Assembly (NCBI RefSeq): GCF_030272615.1
Contig: NC_081414.1
Location: 6,149,001-6,213,000 of the forward strand
Direction: 5' to 3'
Source of the DNA: Cryptomeria japonica
Taxonomy: Eukaryota; Streptophyta; Pinopsida; Cupressales; Cupressaceae
Length of the DNA stretch: 64,000 nucleotides
The notes beneath the pieces are model-generated. The model was not told the DNA's origin and ran no database searches. It saw nothing but the letters and a program-made list of their open reading frames with translations. How positions within the stretch are numbered: the stretch's first letter is position 1; each line of letters starts with the position of its first letter. A program made the position numbers and the translations under genes. Positions 48,563 through 60,140 of this stretch are shown here, piece by piece.

Positions 48563-51500
48563 TCATACCACATCAAGTGGTTCACAACGCTCTTCAATAA
48601 CACTTAATTTTTTGTCATGATCTTCACTATCTAGTCTCCACTTTTGAGACCGCCCTCGACGTGGAACTGTTTGAAGAATTAGGCCAACAGCAATGACCAA
48701 GTGACTATACTGATATACCTTGTTGTCAATTTGGTATTCAATGAAATGAATCCCATGTTGAACAATTTTAACTTGTTTGAAATATGTCCCTTGCACTACA
48801 ACTGATCTTGCATGTACATGTATATAAGAAACATTCAAGAAATTAAAAAATTTCACATAAGCGATTTGTACATGTACATGTACATATTCAAATCAGAACT
48901 CAAACCTGTGGGAAATGACATTCCATCACTCATCTCAGATTTTGATAACTTCTTTCTCTCTTCTGTGCAACGCAATAAATAATAACTAACACCTTCTATA
49001 TTTCCATCTTCTGCTATGACTGCAAAAATATCTCCTGCAATTTGACACAAGTTAAATAAATTCTAAGTTATATGTCATTTTAAGGAAATGTTTACATGTG
49101 TACGTCATGTATGTACCTTTTTTAATCAATCCTGAAATATGATCGTAATCAACAGAAATCAAAGGAATGTCTTCAAAGTTTTCATCCTCATTTGAATCCT
49201 CGTATGTGTCAGAAACATCTAGTGGCACCATTTTCCATTCACTAACATATCCAAGCTCTTGGTTCTTGCAATCAACATAGTTTTCGAAAATGCATTCAGA
49301 ACAAAAACATGAATAATCCCTAGTGTATAATGTCCATGGGCGATTATCTGTACTCATGACACAATGCAAAGATCTTGTCCTCTCCACACTCTTGCATCCA
49401 TGCATTGATTTTCTATCTACATGTGCAAAATGTACATGTGTACAAGAATGTACATGTAGATCAAGTTGTTAAATTAAAAAAAATTAAATAAAATACTAAA
49501 AGAGAACACGTACCGGTTATCTCCCAAAACACTCTATATGGAATGGGCTTATATGTTCTCGATGATGATTCCCCAGGATAATTCGGTTGCTCAAAGTGTT
49601 TCTTACACCATTCAACAACATCATGTGCATTTTCTATACGTTCTCCTGTGTACTTTATTTGATGCTTTCTTAGAGCACGTTTGATACAAGCTCCTGCACC
49701 ATCATGTTCACCCTTTCCATGACCACTCTCAAAAAACTCCAAACATGTGGTATTTTGTCATTTCGATGATATCTACATAGTGCATAAAATAGCCTTGAAG
49801 ATTTAAATTGTGCCGCACATCCATCAGACCAAACAAAATGTTTAACTATTGTTATGCCTCTATCTTTCAAATATTCAAAAAACTTCTTAAAGCAATGTTG
49901 TACAAAAAGTGTGTCATGCTCCTTATCATCACTGATATAGAAGTGGTACTCTTTCTTAATGACACGATTTTCAAATGTACTATCAACACCATCCAAATTC
50001 ATCTGTGCATGTTGATAACACACATGCACGAAAATAGTGATTTGCTTTGAAAAGTAATACTCTGATTGAATCTCTTTTTGATGTGCAAAAGAGTAATTCT
50101 CTGCGAAGTCAACTACAGATAGAATAGTTCCAAGTGGGAAAGTGTCTCTTAATCTTTTAAATTGTTCTGCTTGCCACTTGGAAAAAAAACCATGGCATAT
50201 GTATGGTTTTATCAACTTACGAAAATTTTCCATAAATGTTCCAATAGGTATTTCCTCTTCTACATAATCTAGTCTTGTAGATTCCTTTCCAAATTTTGTT
50301 TCAAATTTTTGGTACTTGTAACTCTTGCAATTTACCATCTTCCTCATGTCAGTATCTTCATCTCTCAAAGGCAACTTAGCCAAGTCCCCGCATGTTCCAC
50401 AAATTCCTCTTATGCAATTTATTTGACCGGTTCCATTATCATCTGATTTATCACATAAGATGGATGCTATGAATTGACTTGTTCATTTAGGAGGAGCATT
50501 TTCATAACCATCATTATCTTCTCTAATCTTTCGAAACACCTGATAGTACAAGTCAAATTCGATGTGATAACGACAACAACAAGTTTCAAAAACTTTGTTT
50601 AACTTCACATAATATGGCCTTAACCGTTCAAACATGGTTTGTCCAATCTTTATATGAGGGTTTGTTTTAGTAAACAATACATACAATTCATGTTTTGTTG
50701 TGTCTATCCAATGTTTTACATGGAGATCATAACGATCAGGACCAATCCTTTGCTTGATAACATCTCTACTATTTGATGAAGGGCAAGTATTATCATTCCA
50801 AAAACTTGTCACAAAGTTCCTAACAACATCTTCAATTCTATCAGAACGAGGAGCTCTACACATAATTGCTCAATTCCCTTCTGAGGTAGTATCATCCAAA
50901 ATCTTTCTCCTTTTAACATATTTAGATATTGTCCTTCTACTAAAACCAAACTCAGATGACAGTGAAGAGATTTGTCTTTTTTGAGGCAATCTTTCATTTA
51001 CTAAAGATGTCAACATCACTCTTCTTGAAATGGTCTTATCTAGTTTTTGAGATTTTTTACCAATGTTCACCAAACCTTTCTTAACATTATCAACAATAGA
51101 TTTTTGTAGCTGAGAAGATTTCCTCTTTTGACTTGTTGTATCTATACCCAACAATTTCATTGGATCTATTAAGTCTTTATGAGTAAGTACAATTGATAAC
51201 AATTGAGCTTTTTCTAGTGTAGTATCAAGATTGTTGAAATGCGACATTATTTCTTTTCCACTTTTATTCATTGACCTCCTTTTAGTATGTCTAGGTTCTT
51301 CACTGAGACGTTTCAACTCATCCACATCCATTTCAAGTACATGATCTAAATTTTTATAAGAAATATTTCTCTTCACCTGTTTAGCTAGATCCACAATATG
51401 CTCATCCATATCAGTGGTAGGAGGTAAGGAGCCTGACCCCTCTCCTTCAAAGGTCTCTATTGGTTCAACTTGGACAATCTCCTCCCTATGTTCATCAACT

Positions 51501-52646
51501 ATATTGTGTTCTTCAACAGGTTCGTTTGCCCGTTCTGCACATAATTTAAGAGTTTGTGTAAGGTTCTTGAATTAATCAGAGATTATTCAATTAGGATTAA
51601 GAATAGGGATGAATTTGGCTTAAAGCTTTACATGTTAAAATTAGCCTGGATTCAATTTGGTTTATTAAATTTAATTACTTTCAGGACCTTATTGAACTTA
51701 TAACTCTAATTAAATTACATGTTTAGGTTTAAAGTTCAATTTGTTCTCAGGTTAGGATTAAAGTTCAATCTCTAATTTTGAGCACTAATTTAACACACAA
51801 AATTAAATTTTGATAAATTAGAAATTCCAATTTTGAAAATTAAAAGTACAAATATTTTGATGCATGCATACGATAACTTAGGTGACCTCATATTAATTTG
51901 TTATGGACCATAATGTAAGTGCACTATAATTTGTCACATGTGTTTATGTTTAAGACCTATTATTGCATAATAGACCTCCTAATCTGAAATGTTTTTGCAT
52001 GTACGTGAAGTTGAATATAAATAGTTCACCTAAATTATTCAACATGTTTAATAGGTTATAAAGTTATGTCACATTTAAGACCTATAATCAATGTAATAGT
52101 CCTAATAGGCCTTATTATTAAAATCAATATGACCACATTTGAAAAAACATTTCACAATTAATATACTTAACTACCCTTAAGACAGATATATATTATGTGA
52201 TATTAAAGGACCTATCACATGAAATTACTTGTACATGTAGATTAAATATTCAATATATATAATTTAGAACCTAGAAATTATGACATAATACCTGTCTTAT
52301 GAATTTTATGACTTAATAGGTCTTATCTATTATAAATGAACTTAATTAAATAGGAGAAAAATACAATTACACAACAAGCAAGTTGATGGAATTTGAAATT
52401 TGCAAATACACATGTATTATCTCAAATTAATTATGCTTTCCAATTAAAACAAAATTATTTTTAATTCTATTAAAAATATTAGATAAAAAATATTGAATTC
52501 TAATTAATTGATACGTAATACATATTAAATTAAAAATACATACTTGCATCATGATATCTTTGTCTTCTTTGTTCTCGATATCTTTCTTCCGTTTCGAGAG
52601 AATAATTCCTTGAAGTCTTATTTTGCCTTCTCTTCTTGTTTCCCAT
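48563..52646 (-). pseudogene. Five-exon DDE-type transposase gene of the DNA transposon
   Basis: Exons on the minus strand: 52646-52544, 51534-49514, 49416-49117, 49034-48906, 48801-48563. All four introns are GT-AG and phase 1 (lengths 1009, 97, 82 and 104 nt). Exon 1 gives a basic N-terminus (MGNKKRRQNK). Exon 2 holds a helix-turn-helix-like segment (SSEFGFSRRTISKYVKRRK), then the probable catalytic core: SVVDFAENYSFAHQKEIQS, FVWSDGCAAQFKSS and FFESGHGKGEHDG, which would supply D, D and E. Later exons contain a Cys-rich stretch (CFCSECIFENYVDC) and an acidic loop. Two in-frame TGA codons (50870-50872 and 50483-50485) and a one-base loss in the A run 49731-49736 disable it; the total coding length, plus that one base, is divisible by three. 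The same motif set occurs in animal genome proteins of transposon origin, from memory. Confidence 0.82.
51535..52543 (-). other. Large intron 1 of the transposase gene
   Basis: The donor is AA|GTATGT at 52543 and the acceptor TGTGCAG|AA at 51535. AT content is high throughout and no open frame with domain support is present, in keeping with an intron rather than a missing exon. Confidence 0.65.
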
Positions 52647-52852
52647 GCTTTTACAAAAAACCTTCAAATTATTGCCTTCAAAATAATTTTCAAATGTCTT
52701 CTTTCATCCAAAAATGCGAATTATTTTAATCATTTGGGTGATAAAAAACAAAAAAAAATTATGGATATTTATACGATTCCACAAATGAAAAAAAAAATGA
52801 AAAATGCGTCGGCCAGAGTTCGAACGAAAGCCGACAGTTAAAAATTGTTGGG
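52647..52852 (-). promoter_or_regulatory. Presumed transposase promoter and leader
   Basis: This A/T-rich block separates the transposase ATG from the right cluster of TTCGAGCGAA motifs. No convincing TATA box stands out because the whole stretch is A- and T-rich. Confidence 0.3.
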
Positions 52853-52968
52853 TTCGCTCGAACATGGCAGTTACAAAAATATGCGTGCCAAAATTGAGCT
52901 CATTGGTTCGAGCGAATGGGGTTTCGCTCGAACCATTTTGGGTTCGAGCGAACCCAATTCGCTCGAAC
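52853..52968. repeat. Right cluster of TTCGAGCGAA motifs
   Basis: Five exact copies in mixed orientation lie at 52853, 52907, 52923, 52943 and 52959, with a variant TTCGAACGAA at 52819. They are 200-320 bases upstream of the transposase start codon, a position suited to regulation as well as to transposase binding. Confidence 0.85.
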
Positions 52969-52989
52969 TTGTGTTCATTCGAAACCGCA

Positions 52990-53752
52990 AACTAGGGGTT
53001 TCTCCCAAAAAATTTCAAAGTTATGAAGAATTAATGACTTCGGAGCTCTGGATCAATACACAAATGAAATAATCTTGATAACCCAAAAATATTAGATAGT
53101 AGTACTCGAAGCAAGCTTTCTAACGAGTATAATTTTATTATATTTTGAATTTATTATGTTCTTGTTTTTTTAATTTTATGGAAAATTGGTTTTTCATCGA
53201 ATATGAACTCTGTTCAACGCCTTGGGAAAAATAAGAAACTAATTCAAAAAAATTCTGAAAAATATCTAAGCCCCTGGTATTGATGTCTTCTTTCTAACAA
53301 AAAAAAAAAATTGAATTTCGATTTATATAGAACAAGTTATGTGTTCAAACGTAAACCTATGTTTGAATTATGACTAGTCGGACTTCAAAACTTTATAAAA
53401 TGAAAAATATTGAACATATCACTATAAAACCAAATGCAAGCCCTGGATATTGATGTTACAAACCAAAATTCAAAAGAATTGAGTTTTTATCATTTATAGA
53501 AAAAAAGTTATGCGTTTCGGGAGGCACTTCACTCTTTAAAAATGTAGTTTGTTGTAAAAAACTACTTTTCGAGGGAGATGGAAATTTTTTTTAAAAATCC
53601 TTCAAAAAAATTTGAAAAAAATGTGTATAGAATCTACAAACAAAATGCTAGAAATCACTAATTTACATCATCTTCAAATTTTTAATAGTTTAAAAGTTAT
53701 AGTTCTCAGAAGTTGAAGATTATTTTAAAAATGTACATCTCAGTGTCAAAAG
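52990..53752. repeat. Degenerate repeats in the right arm
   Basis: AAGTTAT-containing phrases recur at about 53334, 53508 and 53693, and CCCTGG(T/A)TATTGATGT at 53272 and 53444, suggesting three or four strongly diverged units of about 180 bases. No gene is supported. Confidence 0.45.
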
Positions 53753-53789
53753 TGGCAAAAAAGTGGGAACCATTATTGTGAGTTCACCC
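53753..53789 (-). repeat. Right terminal inverted repeat
   Basis: It ends TTGTGAGTTCACCC and pairs with the left terminus at 40538-40572. The next four bases are the CTCT duplication. Confidence 0.8.
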
Positions 53790-53793
53790 CTCT

Positions 53794-54866
53794 ATGATAG
53801 ACTAAGATCATGACAATTGTCTTATTTTTATGATATTATAGAAGGGGAAAAAGTAAACCACTCCGAAAGGCATTTGGCAACCTCTTGAGGACTCACTTAA
53901 TTAGCCTCTCCACTTAGGATAAGCATGTGACAACTGTCAAGTTTCGATAGATAACAACATTTTAATCATGAAACCTGAAAGTACAAGTCACCGAGATCTT
54001 TTGGTAACCTTTGTTAGCTCTTTGCCCAAGACACACATGCAGGTCCTGGATGATAGTGCAGCACGCTGGCATCCCATATAGATAGAGTATGGAGTTTGCA
54101 ACAAAAAAATGTAGATGCAATAGGACATTGGTTTTTTAATTTTTTAAGATCAATGAATAGGAAAAATAGAACTAAACTAGTTGTAAATAAAGAGTAAAAT
54201 GACAAGGAAAAGGAAGAAGATGTTTATAACAAGTCCACGAATGAAGCCTTCGATGGATGTGAATCTTCTTGCATAACCTGCACACAAGACAAAAAGATGA
54301 AAAAATGTTGGGGCTATGTTTATAGAGGTTAGCCACTATTAGACACTCGTTTTGACTTTTCCACCTCCATGGACAACCAAGATAAATAATAGATAATGTG
54401 ATAAACAAAACACAAAATAAATGAGATAGTTGATATGCTATAGAGAATAAAAAATATAATGAAAGAGAGGGAAGAAAAACCCCTTTGACACCAGAAAAGC
54501 GAGAGCTTGTCGAAGTGAAGAAGAATAACAAAACCCTCTGAGGCACGAAGCTACAGTGATGGTGAGGATGTAATGAACAGGATACAACAATGGTGGGAAA
54601 TACAATAAAACTAATGATGGAGTCTCAAGCACGAAGTAAAACTAGAAAGCAAGAAATAAATTGGAGTTTTCATAAAATACTAGAGAGAGGAAAATGAAGC
54701 CCAAAAAGGCAACATATGCAACCCAGAAGGGAAACCGACATTAGTGTACATAGAAGCAAGCATTACAAGTGCTGAAAATAACAGGTGTAATGCTCCAAGA
54801 CCACCTTTGGACTGCATTTTTGCAGGACGATAGCATAGAATGCAAACGTCTTCGTGACGTGCTACC
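53794..54866. other. Spacer between the DNA transposon and copia element 2
   Basis: About 1.07 kb without a supported gene. The minus-strand open frames here have no recognisable domain and are rich in low-complexity hydrophobic stretches. No repeats shared with the rest of the window were noticed. Confidence 0.6.
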
Positions 54867-56031
54867 TGTTGGATATTGTTGGTCATTGTTGTTGCTAGGA
54901 TATGTTGTTGTCATTGATGTCAACATATTCTTGTGATTTGCTCTGGTGTGTGTTGTTTGGGAAGATCTTATGATCTAGTTTGCAATGTTGTTTTTACTGA
55001 TCACTGTATAGCATAGTTCAGTCTTTCCTTTGGTATATTCTAGTGTGATCAAAACTTGTGCTGAGATTTTGGGGTATTGTTTGGAATGGTCTTGTGTATC
55101 TTCATTTCAGATGGATCATGATTTTGTGCTCCACAAGTTATCTTTCTTTGTGATAGTTGCTAATTAGTTGTATTCTTGAGCTTCAGTTGTTGATCGATGA
55201 AGATTTGATAAGTGGTGTTGGTGCAACTATTCATGTTGATTCTAACGTGCTTGCTAGTGTTTCCTAGTCGTGTCCTATTTATTTTGATGATCCACATTGA
55301 TCGTTGTGTGAGTTATTGATGGTTTCTATGAAACAGTGATGATTTTTGTGTTATGCGGTATTTCTGGCGGTGTAGCGTGTTGTGGTTGATCTTGGCAAGA
55401 TTTCCAGTGGAGTCGAGCATTTGGGAATTTGTATTAGGTCCATGTTATGTCATGTAAATCATTATATTGGTCTGGTGGTTGATTTGTGATGTAATTTTAT
55501 AATTGAGGGTTGAGGGTTTAGCAGACCTTGTCATCAAGGTTGATGAATTGTATATATAGGTGATATAGTCATGTAATTTAGACGTCGATGTTTTGTTTAC
55601 ATTATCAAAGAGTGGTGTATGTGCAAACAAGTAATTTATACTTCGGTATTGTGATTGTGTGGAGATCGGTGTTGCTGAGCAGACAACTGTGCTTAATCGG
55701 AACTGTAATTAGGCATTTGGATGCTATTCCTTCAATTCATTTCATCCAAATTGTAGTTTGAATCTTGTTGTAAGTCAGTGAGACTTCCCTGAGGGTTGTA
55801 TCCTTCCAAGCCATTATCTTTTGAGCAATGAGCTCTAGGCAGTGTGTCTAAATGCATGCACATTCTCCATTGTAATATTTCACATACTGCTACAGAGTAT
55901 CATCTTACTGTGGGTAGGTTCCCACTGTGGTTTTTCCCTTAACTGGGGTTTTCACGTCAAAATATTAGTGATGTGTGTTGTGTTGTTAATTTTCTTATCT
56001 TTCTTAATCTTCCTCCTCTTTGCTGCTAACA
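54867..56031 (+). repeat. Left LTR of copia element 2
   Basis: It begins TGTTGGATATTG and ends GCTAACA. A TATA box (TATATATAG) is at 55551-55559. It shares with the other copia LTRs the words TTGTCATTGATGTCAA (54908-54923) and CCCACTGTGGTTTTTCCC (55921-55938). The right LTR is not in the window, so the start is set by analogy and by the TG...CA rule. Confidence 0.8.
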
Positions 56032-56033
56032 AT

Positions 56034-56052
56034 TGGTATTGGAGCTAGATCC
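56034..56052 (+). other. Primer-binding site of copia element 2
   Basis: TGGTATTGGAGCTAGATCC lies two bases after the LTR and is a diverged form of the initiator-Met site found intact at 60087. Confidence 0.75.
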
Positions 56053-56087
56053 TCCAGAAGAAGCTTAACCGCTTGAGGAGATCTGGG

Positions 56088-59036
56088 ATGGCAGCTCAAG
56101 GTGTTATCTTTAAGAAGGTCATTCTGAGGTTTGATGGAAGTAACTATGCTATATGGAAGAACCACATGGAAGTGCACTTGAAATGTCTTGGAGAAGATTA
56201 CTGAAAGATTACAAAGAATGCCTATTTTGTTCCTCTGAATGGACCCACTACTCCTGATGATGTCAAGGAAGTTGAACATAAAATTAGAGCGAAGGAAGCA
56301 TTGCTTAATGCCCTAACTAATTCTGAGATGACAAGTGTAATGGGACTTCAGACCACACATGAGATCTGGGACAAGCTTGAAATGTTGTATGAAGGTGATA
56401 AACAAGTGAAAGTTGCTAAGTTACAAAGTTTGAAAGGAAAGTATGAGATGCTAAAGATGGGAGATGATGAGAACATACACTCTTTCATGGCTAAGGTGAA
56501 TGACCTTGTCCCAGGTATCAGATGTGTCGGTGGAACCATTGAGGAAGATGAAATTATTGCCAAGGTGTTGAGATCTTTGCCTCTTGCCTACAAACATAAG
56601 GTTGCTTCTATTGATGAGATCCGGATTGTGACTACAGTGACAAGAGATATGCTGGTTAGAAAGATTGTTGCATTTGAGTTAAGCAAATTTGGAGAATCAC
56701 ATAGAAAGTCTGAGACAACATTTAGAGCATCAGCATCTATATCTGGTAAGCAGAAATATGATCCTGATGAGTGGAGAATATCTATATATGAAAGAGAGAG
56801 AAGAGATATGGAAGAGCAAGAAAAAGAGTTGGATGATCTTGAAGCATTTATTGCCTGGAAATTGCCTAAAGGAACCGGTAAGTATGATGGAAAACTGCCT
56901 TTGAAATGTTTCTCTTGCAATAAGATAGGACGTTTTGCTTCTAGATGTCCGAAGAGAATGGCTAAGTATGATAGACATGATAAGTTTGATAAACATGATA
57001 GGAATGATAGCTATGAGAAGCATGAGAAGTATGATAAGCCTTAAAAGCCTAACGAGAAGTAAAGGAATCAGAATAATTGTTATTATGTTGCTGATGAAGG
57101 TGTTATAGATGAAGAATCAAAAGGGGATGAAGTTGTGTTTATTGCCATTAAGAAAGATGGACCGTATCTGTTGATCCCACAAGCTGCACTATTGAGGAGA
57201 AAGATTTAGCTACTAAAGTTGAAGAGAAATATGGATGGGTGATTGACAGTGGTTGTTCACATCATATGACTGGTGATAAAAGAAAATTTGTGAGTATGGA
57301 AAGGTATGATGGTGGAATAGTAAGATTTGGAGATGACAAAGCATGTGTGATCCATGGAAGAGGTTCTATTTCTTTTGATGGTAAGTATAACATTGATGAT
57401 GTCATGTATATTGAAGGTTTGAAGCATAATCTTTTGAGTGTTGGACAGATGGTTGATAAAGGTTATGATCTACAATTCAAGAATGGAAAATGCAATATTC
57501 TAAATGCCTCTTATATAGAGATTGCATCTAGAACTAAGACTGAAGGTAACCTTTTTCATTTGAATGTCGGTGAAAAAAGTTGTTTGATTTCTCAGATTGA
57601 CAAGAGCTGGTTGTGGCATAGGAGAATGTGTCATGTTAATTTTGATTCAATGATTAAGATCTGTTCTACACAAGTTGTCGATCTATCTAAGATTGTCAAG
57701 CCTGCTAATCCAGTATGTAAGGAATGTCAATTGGGTAAGCAAACAAGGATTTCTTTTAAGAGAAAGCAGTATAGATCGTATGGATTGCTAGATCTTGTGC
57801 ATACTGACCTATATGGATCTACAAATGTTAGAAGTGTGCAGGGTGATAGATACTTTATGCTGCTAATTGATGACTATTCTAGGATGACGTGGGTTGTCTT
57901 CTTGAAAGAGAAATCAGAACCATTGTACAAATTAAAGATATTCAAAGCTAAGGTGAAGATTGAGTCTGGTTTGAAGGTAAAGTGTCTGATATCTAATAGA
58001 AGTGGAGAATTTTGTTCCGGTGAGTTCAATTCATTATGTTAGAAGCATAGGATTAGAAGACAATTATCTGCTCCTAGAACCCCTTAGCAGAACGGAGTTG
58101 TTGAAAGGAAGAATGTAACTATCTTGGATGTTGCAAGGACTATGTTGATTGAAGGGAATTTTATGAAGATCTACTAGAGAGAAGATATTAGCACTATTGT
58201 TTACACAATCAACAGAGTTCACACCAAAGGTGATATCGGTAAGACTCCTTATGAGTTATGGTTTGGTCATGTTCCTACTATGAGATACTTCAGAGTATTT
58301 GGTAGCAAATGTTATATCAAGAGAGATGAGGATATAGGAAAATTTGATGCTAGAAGTGATGAAGGAATTTTCTTGGGATATTCCACAAAAAGAAAATCCT
58401 ACCGATGCTACAATAAGAGACTAGGAAAGATAGTGGAAAATGAAAATGTGAAGGTGGATGAGAACCTTGGGAAAGAGATCAGAGCATGTGGTTATGATGA
58501 TGGACACCATGTTGTTTTTTCCCCTGTTCAGATTGAAGAACCTAAGCAGAATGATCTGGTAGAGACAATTAATCCAGATGTTGATGCTACAGGTGAAGAG
58601 GTGCAGGAACTTGATAATCAGAACAATCAAAAGACTCTAAGGTATGTAAGATTGAACCATTCTGAAAATCAGATTATGGTGATAAGAATAAAGGTGTAAT
58701 GACTAGAAGAAGGTTAGTTGCTGAAGAAGTGTGTCTTATTTCTAAAGTTGAACATAAAGATGTTGTTGAAGCTTGTAAAGATGAAATCTAGATGAGAGTT
58801 ATGGAAGAAGAACTAGATTAGATTGAAAAGAATAATACATGGGAACTTGTGCCTGGACCCAAGGATAAGAATGTTATTAGTACAAAATGTGTATTCAGAG
58901 ACAAATTGAATGAAGTTGGTGAAGTTGTCAGAAATAAAGCTAGACTGGTTTGCAAAGGGTATTCTCAAAAAGAAGGAAATGATTATGAGGAGACTTTTTC
59001 TCTGGTGGCCACACTTGAAGCTATTAGACTATTGCT
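56088..59036 (+). pseudogene. Copia element 2 gag-pol, truncated
   Basis: The frame opens at ATG 56088 and meets TGA at 56202 (a Trp codon in related gag proteins). Gag continues to 57044; its zinc knuckle (CFSCNKIGRFASRCP) has Arg where the zinc-binding His should be. After stops near 57042-57060 and a frame change near 57160, protease (VIDSGCSHHMTGD), GAG-pre-integrase (WHRRMCHVNFD) and integrase follow to 58042. Further stops occur at 58040, 58085 and 58176, and a frame change near 58680. Reverse transcriptase starts ([21 protein letters not shown]) and is cut at EAIRLLL by the insertion at 59037. Confidence 0.87.
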
Positions 59037-60084
59037 TGTTGGTATTTTGGTATGGTTTTGTCATTGATGTCAAAACCCACTAACACTTATCAACTCTGGC
59101 ACTTTGGAGAATCAACAACATTCACCGGCAAGCAAATGACTCATGCACAGTCACCGGTATCTAGTGCATGGACAGGATATAATGATCACCGACACTTGGA
59201 ATGGCATGGAAAACACTTGGTTATGTCGAAGACATCGTTTTGACACTTTGTCTTGGAGATTTGATTATTGGCATATTTGTTGTTACCAGCAAATAGGTCC
59301 AGGTTATACATCGGCAGGTTTATCTTTTTCAGATCAGCATGGCACGCTATGGAAATGATTTATTATTGTTGAAAATGCATTAAGCCGACATGTTGAATTG
59401 GTTATTGCATCGGGCATTAATTTATTTGTAAATTAATTTTATTGTAATATCCTTTAGAGCCGACCTACTAAAATTGGTCCTAGGTTATAATATAAATGTA
59501 AGATCTTATTTGTAAGATTGGATGTGGAATGCAAAGAAGAATTGTGAGAAGGTATATGCGAGAATAAGCAGAGCTATACATGCAGACATCATTTGAAGGT
59601 GAGGCAAGGTTTTTGTGAAATCATATCAGAACTACATCGGTACTGAATCCAATATATGAAGATGCTATTTTGAGAAATACATTCTTATTGGATTTAACCA
59701 TCCAATTGTAGTCAGTGTGACTCCTATTTTGTGTTTGAGTAGTGAGCTCTAGGCACTTGGCCTTTCTGCATGTGCAGACCCCATTTGTATACACTTACTA
59801 TCTGTAGTAGTATCATCTGATTGTGGGTAAGGTTTCCCACCGTGGTTTTTTCCCTTACAGGGTTTCCACGTACAAATATTGGTGTCAAGTGTTGTGGATG
59901 ACTTTGTCTTTTTGTTTCATGCATTAATATTTACCGGTATTGCAATAAACTGATAAAACTATCTACTGGTATAAAAGACCGGTTTACCAGTATTAAGCAA
60001 TAAGTTGGTTAAGTTATTTTGGTTTGAATTTATTTGACAATTGATTCACACCCCCCCCCCCTCAGTTGCCTCTGAGACCTAACA
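59037..60084 (+). repeat. Left LTR of copia element 3
   Basis: It begins TGTTGGTATTTTGG and ends ACCTAACA. TATAAAT is at 59491-59497. It contains TTGTCATTGATGTCAA (59058-59073), CCCACCGTGGTTTTTTCCC (59836-59854) and a C run just before the end (60050-60060). Confidence 0.85.
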
Positions 60085-60086
60085 AT

Positions 60087-60105
60087 TGGTATCAGAGCCA
60101 GGTTC
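60087..60105 (+). other. Primer-binding site of copia element 3
   Basis: TGGTATCAGAGCCAGGTTC is the canonical plant copia site, complementary to the 3' end of initiator-Met tRNA. Confidence 0.93.
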
Positions 60106-60140
60106 TCTTTTGCAGAAGTTTAACAACTTGAGGAGATCCA

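Larger units (their letters stand above)
40538..53789. mobile_element. 13.25-kb DNA transposon with two spliced genes (Sola-like, tentative)
   Basis: The ends are inverted repeats: GGGTGAATTCACAA at the left and the complement of GGGTGAACTCACAA at the right, with TGGTTCCCACTTTT shared further in. A 4-bp duplication CTCT flanks them. Between lie clusters of TTCGAGCGAA-type motifs in both arms, a 3.2-kb repeat array, a three-exon plus-strand gene, a repetitive spacer, and a five-exon minus-strand transposase gene. Four-base target duplications are known for Sola and some Academ elements; no XPG or helicase domain is visible, so Sola is the better fit. The assignment needs a database comparison. 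The transposase has two in-frame stops and one frameshift, so this copy is not autonomous. Confidence 0.85.
54867..59036 (+). mobile_element. Copia element 2, interrupted by copia element 3
   Basis: The left LTR, primer-binding site, gag, protease, integrase and the first part of reverse transcriptase are present. At 59036 the reverse transcriptase is cut by the LTR of another copia element, so the rest of this element should lie beyond the window. It differs from copia element 1 throughout, so it is a separate family. Confidence 0.88.

Noticed and set aside
54014-54926. Several overlapping minus-strand open frames that might form a small gene.
   Set aside because: Low-complexity hydrophobic content, no domain, no consistent splice chain, and the last ones run into the copia 2 LTR.
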